64,000 nt of DNA from contig CM040124.1 of NCBI GenBank assembly GCA_022559845.1, forward strand, positions 70,083,491 through 70,147,490. The letters run 5' to 3'. Of the stretch, positions 56,806-64,000 are shown in pieces. The DNA is from Amorphophallus konjac. Taxonomy: Eukaryota; Streptophyta; Magnoliopsida; Alismatales; Araceae. The stretch's first letter is position 1. Each line of letters begins with the position of its first letter. The notes under the pieces were generated by a model, which saw nothing but the letters and a program-made list of their open reading frames with translations, had not been told where the DNA came from and searched no databases. The position numbers were made by a program, and so were the translations under genes.

Positions 56806-59437
56806 TCAGGCCTCCGGCCTACCCTGAAGCTCGGAAGTGGAAGGCTCGGACAGTCCGCCCCCGGCATGCTCAACGACGGCCGACCCTGGCACTGACCCCA
56901 CCGGCGTGAGAACTGCCTCGGTTGCGCGCCCTCCCGAGGCATCCGGAGTTGGCGATCCCTCGGGCGAAGACCCCTCCTGATCCTCTTCATCCGGTGCCGA
57001 GACAGAGGAGCCCGAGGATGACGGATCGGAGTTGTAGCACTGTCCGGATGGGAATTCAATCCCAGAATCATGTTCCCCGGCATAAGATATCGCCCGATCG
57101 TAGCCCTGCTTGAACCCCTTGCGGATGCCTCGGCGAAGCGCTAACTCGTAGTAGGGAAGGGCAGCCTCCTTAAGGTCGACCCGGTAGGCCTCTGAGCTCT
57201 TGTACTGCTCGAGAGCCTCCGCCCCGACCGATCCCACCCTACCAGCGAGCTCGGCCTCCCTCCGCTCCGCCTCGGCTGACCTCCGCTCGGCCTCAACAGT
57301 CCGCTCTTCGGCCACCGCCACCTGCTTCTCCGCCTCGGCCCGATTGGCCTCGGCCTCCTGCCGAAGGCGCTCGGCTTCCTCCGCTCGGTCTACCAGCTCG
57401 ACCCGCTCGGTCTCCCACTGTCCCTCCAGCTCAGCACGCACGAGGCGCTCCTCCTCGAGAAGCTTGTTCTTCCTCTCGAGCGATTCACGAGCCTTGGCTA
57501 GCTGCTCGGTTAGCGCCCAGCTCTCCACCTGGCTCGACCGCATCAGCCCCTTGACTAAGGAGAGCTCTTGCCGAAGCTCGTCACGCTCCTCGATGAGCCG
57601 AGCCAACCTCCTGTCTGACCCACCAAGGGTCCAGGCCAGGATCGCTCGCTCCCATTCCGACTGAGCATACGCTTTCGCCAAAGCAGCCCCCATCTAGGAG
57701 TACCGCCCTCCATAACCCCGGTGAGAGCCGTAGACGGGGAGTACTGCCTACCTCCCCCCCTCACCTCTGCGGCTATACTGCGGCATACCTGGTGCAGGGG
57801 GCTTGAGATACCGAGCCTCTCCAAGGCCGCCGGAACGGAGAACCCCCTATCGCCCAGCGCCCTACCGGGTGGCTCGGATCGAGCCCCAACCTCGGTCGCC
57901 CCTCGCCCCTCGGCCGGATTTTCTTGCGTCCTCTCAACCTGGATCGGCTCGCCACCTGCACCACCGCCCGAAGCGCCAGCCCCGGCCGTAGTCACAACAC
58001 CCCCAACTTCGGCCACGGCCCCCTCGGCTCCGACTGAGGGGAGACCCGGGTCGGCCCCGCTGCCGGTTGCAGGAGCCCCCTCGGCCCCCTCGGTCCCAGC
58101 CAAAGAAGGAACCAAGCCCGCATCACCACTGCCCGCAGGGGCAGCCCCGACCTCCTCGGCCCCTTCTGGCTCGGCTGGTGGGAGAGCCCGCCCGGTAGGG
58201 TCGGCCCCACTGTGCCCGGCGGAGGGGTGAGCCGCGGTAGGGTCACTTTCGCCCGTGGGTATGACCCCGGCCTTCTTGGCCTGCTTTCTGGCCCTCGCAA
58301 TGGCCCGGATCATACCCTCCAAAGGGTCCTTGCGCTTGGGTCCCCGCGGTCCGGAGGATTCGCCCTGGGCCACTCCCTTGCCCTTATCTTTGGTTCGGGA
58401 GCGACCTACGGGAGCAGTCGGTTCGTCGGCAACCGAGTCATCTCCAAGCTCGATCACCTCTGCAGCCTCCTTCAGAGGCTCCCGCATGGTGTCTGCATAA
58501 AGAAGAAGACGTGCTCAGGAAAAGAAAGATGACCCCCACATCCGAAGGAGGATCTAAGTTGTGGCACCTGAGCCCGACGGATGCAGCCGCGTAAGAAGAC
58601 ACCGCTCGATATTCCTCGGCGTCACCAGCTCTTCGGTGGACTGGCGGTGCTTCAGCAAAATGGCAGCATACTCCTCCACATGAGGAGGGAACTCGTCCTA
58701 TCTAGGAGGGACGTTAGGGTGGAAATTAGGGATTACCGGGCACCTCCAGGTTTCCTCCACTGAGTAAATCACCACCCAGAAGAATTGGGTCTTCCACCCC
58801 TTATGCGAAGAATCCTTCGTCGCCAAAGAAATACAACTCCTATTTCACCTCGCCTGGATGAAATAGAAGCCCTTCCCCGCCGAAGGATGCGCTTTCAACT
58901 CAAAGAAAAAGTGGAGGTCCATGGAAGGAGGGACTCCGCACTGACGGCAGAGAATACGAAAGGCGGAAAGGAGGAGATAAGAGTTGGCTACCAACTGGAT
59001 GGGCGCCAACCGAAAAAATTGAGAAGCTGCAGGACGAAAGGTTCAAAAGGAAGGCGGAATCCACCCTTCCACGATAGAAGAAACATATAGATGTGACCTG
59101 TACGAGAGTCCATGCTCGTCTCGTATGGAGTAGCAGCGGCAAAACTATACTTGTGGGGCAGGTGATACTGGTGCTCCAGCCTCCTCACATCCGCCTGCCC
59201 AAGTTCCCTGCAGTTGGGGATCGGCGCCCTCGCCACCGGCTCGTCCTCCCCCTCCTCAACATCTGGGCGTTGGCCCGCCATGGAGTCAGAAGAAGACTTT
59301 GAGGGAAGACGGTCCTGAGACCCTGAAGATTCCGGGGGAGGAGGAAGCTGCTAGACGGCCTCCGCGGTTATCGCCGCCAACTCCTTGAATGCCACCGCAA
59401 GCCTCTGCTCCTCCGTCGTGTCCTCACGGCGCATCGA
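56806..59437 (-). pseudogene. Antisense additional gene of Tat element (Transposase_28-like start, coiled-coil end), one intron
   Basis: Reads opposite to pol. In-frame starts are ATG 59437 (MRREDTTEEQ) and, after a TAG at 59351-59353, ATG 59281 (MAGQRPDVEE). It contains the LPFEPFVLQLLNFFGW..QLVANSY-type segment of the putative gypsy-type transposon domain (Pfam Transposase_28), with a one-base shift near 59000 and a stop near 58693. A 75 nt intron is predicted at 58567-58493 (CAG|GTGCCA..TTATGCAG|AC). Next comes an Ala/Pro/Gly-rich stretch (58470-57800), a shift near 57700, and a long Glu/Arg/Ala coiled coil (57650-57220) ending GIRKGFKQGYDRAIS and an acidic tail to 56806. Such additional ORFs are known in Tat elements; their role is not established. 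Confidence 0.75.
58493..58567 (-). other. Predicted intron in the antisense gene
   Basis: Minus strand CTCAG|GTGCCAC to TTTATGCAG|ACACC, 75 nt, with a pyrimidine-containing stretch (TTTTCCTG..TCTTCTTCTTTATGCAG) before the acceptor. Joining the flanks keeps phase from HPSGS into the frame beginning at 58487. Prediction only. Confidence 0.6.
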
Positions 59438-59726
59438 AGTGCCCCAAAAAATGAGAACGAAGGAGAGCCAAAACCCTAAGATACAGAGGGAGTTTGGAAT
59501 GACATCAAGCGCCCAACGCCTATGAACCCACGCGGGAGGCGGCGTGTCGTTCCGACCTTCGAGGAAAAGGGGCCCCTTCAGTTCAAATCCGTCAGGATCA
59601 TCATTAACACGGGCACAGGTGACCACGACACGTGGCTTCCTAAACACCGCTAGATTTCCACCCACCTGAGCCACGCTGGTCCGAAACCCCAAACAGCTAC
59701 TCGACCGAGCTTACTAAAGCTCGGGA

Positions 59727-59742
59727 GTAGGAGGGGGATAAG
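59727..59742 (+). promoter_or_regulatory. Polypurine tract of Tat element
   Basis: AGTAGGAGGGGGATAAG directly precedes the 3' LTR start TGGAGAGGGGG at 59743. Confidence 0.82.
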
Positions 59743-60518
59743 TGGAGAGGGGGATTTCTGTAGCCCAATCAAGAGCAGCCAAACTAGGCCCATCAGGACC
59801 GAACGAGGCTCAGCTCATCCGAGTGACAGCCCTCTAGGGCCCACTTCGGCAGAAAAGCCCAATAAAGATTACTCGGAATCCCATCCTTCCTCGGCGGCCC
59901 TTAGGCTCGGAAGGCCCGAACGATAGAACGGAGGAAGACCCACGCCCGAGCCATCTCCCCACCGAGATAAGGGCAGGCGCTCCGCGCCCACTCCGATCTG
60001 ACTGCATCCAAGCTACGCCCATCACCCGGACAGGGCTGGCACTTCTCATGCTTGGATCAACTGACGAATGCTTATCCATGCAGCCATTGACAGTCCTTTA
60101 TGAGCAGGAGTTCAGCAGGATAAGGGTGCCACGATCTCCCAAGGTCATGAAGAGCCCATGATGAGGACGTAACGATCCCATGATGAGCACGTAACTCCCG
60201 CCTAAAACTCCTCAGCTTATGGGACTCTTCGGGGGAGCTCGCTATATAAACCAAGGACTCCCTCCGGCAGCAGGTAAGGCGGATACAGGCCTAACACTCC
60301 CTGAGCAGGAACCACTTCACCATCTTGGTGTTGGGGAATCTCACGCATCTCTTTCAACCTCCCTCAATATCTTCCACCATTGCTCTATTGACTTAAGCAT
60401 CAGAGGTTTTCCTCAGGGAACCATCCCTGGGCCCCCTGATTCGTTTCCCTTTCTCTGCAGTTCACTATCCGGTGATCATCCTCCTAGCTCAGGACCAGCG
60501 CGAGATCACGCCCCTTCA
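59743..60518 (+). repeat. 3' LTR of Tat-lineage element
   Basis: 776 bp, TGGAGAGGGGG..CCCCTTCA, with the TATATAAA at 60243-60250. Followed by GATTC at 60519-60523, the right target duplication. Confidence 0.92.
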
Positions 60519-62142
60519 GATTCGAGTGTAGAAATAAGGAAAGGAAAACACAATGTAGCCATGGATGATCATCCAAGAGCTTTACTGAAGAAGGACTGAA
60601 TCGAGTTTTAGTCTTCCTCAGCTTCGAACTAATCTTCAGACAATGACTGGAAGCCAGGCTGGTGCTCTCCTTCTTTTACTTCTTCTGTGGATCTCTTAAG
60701 ATTTCAGATCTGGCACTCTAACTTTCTTTCTGCCTCTTCTTATTCTTCCTTGCTCTTAGACTTTTCTCTTTTTCTTCTTCTTCTTCTCCACTCTCTCGCA
60801 TTTCTTCCTTCTTCCTTAGCAGAGCCGGCTTGCTTCTTCTCCAAAGCGGATGATAGTATTTATAGCCGGGCAAATTGGATAAACCTCCATTTCCAAGGTA
60901 TTTTTTGATTGGTCCAATGATAAGAGTGGAACCTTCTGTCTGAGGATCTTTCCAAAAACCTAGGCACGTGACCTTGGAGCGTGTGCCAACGATTGGACCT
61001 TGGACCATGTGCCCAAGAGGGCCCACACTTAAAGTTTGTTAGTTCCGCCGTAGGGGGTGTGTCGACACACTCGCCTTCACTATGTCGACACAATCTTCTT
61101 ATTGCTGGTCGAGGACTGAATGTGTCAACACACTGACCTTCATTGTGTCGACACACTCTTCTTGTTGCTCGACGAGAATTAGCTGGGTGGCTTTGATGTG
61201 TCAACGCCATAGTATGTTGTGTCAACACAGTCTCCTTGTTGCCTTGCTGCTATCTGCTACTGCTGGCTGCTGTTGTTGCTGTTGCTACTGGATGCTGCTG
61301 TTGCGTCGATGCCATATCTCCATTGCATCGACTTAGCCTTATATTCGGTTCAAAGGGAATGCACTGTTTGTACAAAGGTGCGTCGACACCATAAGTACAT
61401 TGTGTCGTCACAGCCTTCATATAGCCTGGATCTTCCACTACTATTGCTGCTGGCTGGCCTTGCTGTTATTACTGTTGCTAGTGTTGCGTCGATACCATAA
61501 GTATGTTGTGTCGACACAGTCTTCACATGGCCTGGAGGACCTTCAACTGCATCAACTCATTGAGTACACTGAGTCGACTTGAACCATATGTCTGTGCTCC
61601 AGATGTGGTAATATAGGTCGACACACTTCTGGTGTGTGTCGACACAATCTAACCTCTGATAAGGGTAATTGCTCTGGTGAACCAATGTAGGTCGACACAC
61701 TTCTGATGTATGTCGACACACTCTTATACCTCTGTCGACCGGACCTTCCGTTGTGTCAATATAGGTCGATACACTTATCATATGTGTCGACACACTTTCA
61801 CACCGTTGGCCAAGCCTGCTTGCTGAAAGGCTTCATGTGTTGACACACTTCTGATGTGTGTCGACACACCTTCTCATATTCTGACGATATAGGTCGACTC
61901 ATCTGTTGAAGCTTTCTCTCATCTGTCGACCGGCCAGCCATATCAGTCGACTTAATTCACCTTGTTCCTGAAAAGATCTGACTTGTTGACTACATTCACC
62001 TTTGACCTGTATTAAATGACTTTGAACACTAAGTCAATTTCTTCACATTTGGCCACTCATAAAAGGAGTTGTTTCATGTATTCTCAAATTGACTTGCTAA
62101 TGACTTATAGTTAGACATCATCAAAACACAATGCACACAACA
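60519..62142 (-). repeat. Sirevirus-type LTR fragment, right piece
   Basis: Continues the LTR piece at 39664-39870. On the plus strand it ends ..gacatcatcaaaacacaatgcacacaaca, paralleling the nested Copia LTR end ..gacatcatcaaaaccataggaatacaaca, so the minus-strand start is TGTTGTGTGC. It contains a TTCTTC-rich stretch at 60730-60840 and a GTCGAC array. No internal region of this element is present; no target duplication is visible. Confidence 0.75.
61055..61935. repeat. Array of TGTGTCGACACA palindromes in LTR
   Basis: About 25 occurrences of TGTGTCGACACA or variants (GTCAACAC, GTCGATAC, AGGTCGACAC) at 15-60 bp spacing, for example near 61060, 61082, 61145, 61508, 61617, 61637, 61690, 61711, 61785 and 61857. 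The full 12-mer is a perfect palindrome; a CTG/GCT-rich stretch lies between at 61255-61305. Confidence 0.85.
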
Positions 62143-62959
62143 CGATCGACCGATCTATGGGAACGATCGATCGATTCTGGCATAACCAGTGTACAAACCC
62201 CACCATGGGGTCCCATTCCACGCCCCAGTCGCCTCAAACGAGGGATAAAAACACTAGAGAACTCTCCCTGCCATCCAACCCACCAAAAACATGCAATTAA
62301 ACTACGAAACACCGCCCGAATCGACGAAAATAGGCGCTCTCCCCAAAACATGTATTTTCTCCCGAAACAAGAAAGAACCCAATCGCGCTGGCCCGAATCG
62401 ACTCAAAACTGTAAGGAAATAACATGAGAATGGTAGGAATCCATCCCCCTACCTCTCACAAAGATCCCACGAGAAATGGACGATGTTCCACATCGAAAAC
62501 ATCATTCTTCATCTCACAACCGGTTCGCGAAGTTTGTGAACGACTGCGCCAACGCCATCGGCCTCGTTCCTCCTCAATCCTCGTCGTCGTCATCGCCGTC
62601 ACCCTGGCCACCTTGCCTGCCACGCTCTTGGTCGGCCGTGGGAGGTGGGAGGTTGAGAGAGGGAGAGCGATGGAGGAGAGAGGGAGAGAATGAGGGAATG
62701 AGAGGAGGAGGTGGGGGGTTTTAGGTTATATTTATAAGATTTATTTTGGGATCATAAAAATTCAAAAATAAAAAATTATCAAAAATTAATCCCACGATCC
62801 TCGAAAAACACATAACTCGTCTGTCAAACTACGATGTCCATAAATAAATTATTATTTCATATTTGGGGATCCGAAGACCCAATACTCAAAAAATTTTATT
62901 TTTATTTATAAAATGTGATCCGAGACCCGCGGATACTCGATCTGAAAATCCGGATCATG
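62143..62959 (-). repeat. Gypsy LTR relic related to the 35002-39663 LTRs
   Basis: Shares the order of motifs with the short-internal Gypsy LTRs: ..cacgcccca.tcg.., ..cgaatcgactcaaaact.., ..catccccctacctc..aaagatc.c..cgag.aa.atgg.., then an AT-rich part and an end reading TGTCATGATCCGGAT on the minus strand (62959). Starts with cgatcgaccgatc/cgatcgatcgattc repeats. Truncated and coding-free. Confidence 0.6.
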
Positions 62960-63240
62960 ACAAAATATGTTAATCCCAAGTAAATATTAGTAGTTAGGCT
63001 CCAAACAGCTTCCATGAGCCCATGAAATTTTCTGCAAATATTTATGGGTTAATTATCCATAGGTCATAAATAAAACAAATTTGAGTAAGTGAATTATGAA
63101 TTCTAATTAAGGAGGTCTCAATCTGCACGTTGAGTTAAAGGCCCGAACTCGAACCCATGATTAATCTAGACGTTGAGTTAAAGAAAATAAGCGAGACACT
63201 CACAAATTATTTGACGTGAGACTAACCTCGACACTATACA

Positions 63241-63343
63241 TATAATGGATGATTGTTCCTTGCTATATATAATAAATATACACGTTAATATAATATAATA
63301 TAATATAATCACCTCCTCTTCGTCTCCATTACAATGGAGTAGA

Positions 63344-63401
<58 letters not shown>

Positions 63402-63620
63402 TATATATATAATGGATGATTGCTCCATGCTATATATAATAAATATACACGTTAATATAATATAATCACCTCCTCTTCGTCTCCATTACAATGGAGTAGA
63501 TAATTACATACATATATAATGGATGATTGCTCCATGCTATATATAATAAATATACACGTTAATATAATATAATTATAATCACCTCCTCTTCGTCTCCATT
63601 ACAATGAAGTAGATAATTAC
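63241..63620. repeat. Three-copy tandem repeat of ~100-110 bp
   Basis: The unit TATAATGGATGATTG..cacgttaatataatataat..cacctcctcttcgtctccattacaatgga gtagataatta occurs at about 63241-63349, 63408-63507 and 63515-63619. Copies 2 and 3 are closest (tgctccatgc shared). A TA run separates copies 1 and 2. Confidence 0.88.
63346..63408. repeat. (TA)n microsatellite
   Basis: About 30 TA units with one interruption (tagata) near 63400, between tandem-repeat copies 1 and 2. Confidence 0.93.
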
Positions 63621-64000
63621 AAAGAGGACGATCACTCCCACAATTGAGTTATTATCCTTTGATGATTAGATTCAAATTAATGAAATGCTTGAGTGTTTTA
63701 ACTAGTTTACTAACAACCACCCTTTTCCTTAGAAGGAAAAAAAATTTGTACAGTCCTAATCCTATGGTTCTGCTGTCCTAATACCCCTATTGTCATAGAC
63801 TTCCATTCTGCAACAAAACTATAGAAAACTTGCTACTCTTACTTCATCGCATGTCGGCAATATGTAATCATATTCTGATTTTTTAACCCTTAGTTGAAAG
63901 AGAAGAAGGAGGAGGAGAAGAAGGAGAAGGCGAGGAAGGAGAATACGGGATGTCCTAGAGGGGGGACTCCTAATCTCTTAATATAATATTTTGATCATAC

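Larger units (their letters stand above)
39871..60518 (+). mobile_element. Tat-lineage Ty3/Gypsy element, decayed, interrupted by a chromovirus
   Basis: 20,648 bp including a 9.39 kb insertion. LTRs of 777 and 776 bp, primer site TGGCGCCGTCTGTGGG, gag, protease, RT split at 43356/52746, degenerate RNase H, a second RNase H (the Tat-lineage hallmark), integrase, then a long 3' region with an antisense gene. The primer site type and extra RNase H match RIRE2/Grande-like Tat elements. Many in-frame stops but few frameshifts. LTRs differ by roughly 7-8% by eye, so it is old, consistent with hosting a much younger element. Confidence 0.92.
62960..64000. other. AT-rich unassigned DNA
   Basis: About 1 kb of low-GC sequence unlike the elements to its left, holding a three-copy tandem repeat, a TA microsatellite and a GA-rich stretch (63899-63945). 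No gene seen. It may be host flanking DNA or part of another, unrecognised element. Confidence 0.5.

Noticed and set aside
61219..61500. Leu/Cys-rich frame in the LTR fragment
   Set aside because: Translation of a CTG/GCT trinucleotide-rich stretch within the GTCGAC array; not a membrane protein gene.

Overview
This window is plant nuclear DNA made almost entirely of nested LTR retrotransposons. I recognise no single-copy host gene, no rRNA or tRNA gene and no CRISPR array. The evidence for a seed plant with a large, repeat-rich genome is the set of lineages present: Sirevirus-type Ty1/Copia elements (long coiled-coil Gag, several polypurine tracts, CpG-rich palindrome-studded LTRs), a chromodomain Ty3/Gypsy element, a Tat-lineage Gypsy element with an extra RNase H and an antisense gene, and primer sites of the plant initiator-tRNA-Met type (TTGGTATCAGAGC). 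The species cannot be named from the sequence.

Layout. (1) 1-20603: a plus-strand Sirevirus-like element that keeps a broken gag, has lost pol, and ends in a 3.5 kb LTR from 5614. That LTR is split by a complete 11.5 kb minus-strand Sirevirus (6982-18485, target duplication CGTTT). The LTR is followed at 20605 by a primer-binding site, and the sequence then changes abruptly to Gypsy gag. (2) 20621-35001: an old minus-strand Gypsy gag and leader cut by two non-autonomous elements: element 1 (20741-28033, minus, duplication ATTAC) and element 2 (28511-34741, plus, duplication CCTAG). (3) 35002-39663: a minus-strand Gypsy pair of LTRs around only 190 bp of internal sequence, with LTRs that do not match beyond their first ~215 bp. 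(4) 39664-62142: a truncated Sirevirus-type LTR split by a 20.6 kb Tat-lineage Gypsy (39871-60518, duplication GATTC). The reverse transcriptase gene of that element is itself split by a 9.4 kb chromodomain Gypsy (43357-52745), which is nearly intact. (5) 62143-64000: a Gypsy LTR relic, then AT-rich DNA with a three-copy tandem repeat and a TA microsatellite.

How the parts relate. The chromodomain Gypsy (43357-52745) has the full gag-protease-RT-RNase H-integrase-chromodomain set, interrupted by one in-frame TGA. Elements 1 and 2 look like its non-autonomous relatives. Both keep a Gag-like start, a degenerate integrase tail and chromodomain, and the same PYS..SSS peptide just before the polypurine tract. 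Their protease-RT-integrase core is replaced by a proline-rich ORF that is recognisably homologous between them and that I cannot assign to any family. This shared replacement ORF is the best candidate for something undescribed. Other unusual features are LTR-resident arrays of short palindromes, each with its own core motif, and a spliced antisense gene in the Tat element. The premature stops are mostly of a kind expected from C-to-T decay.
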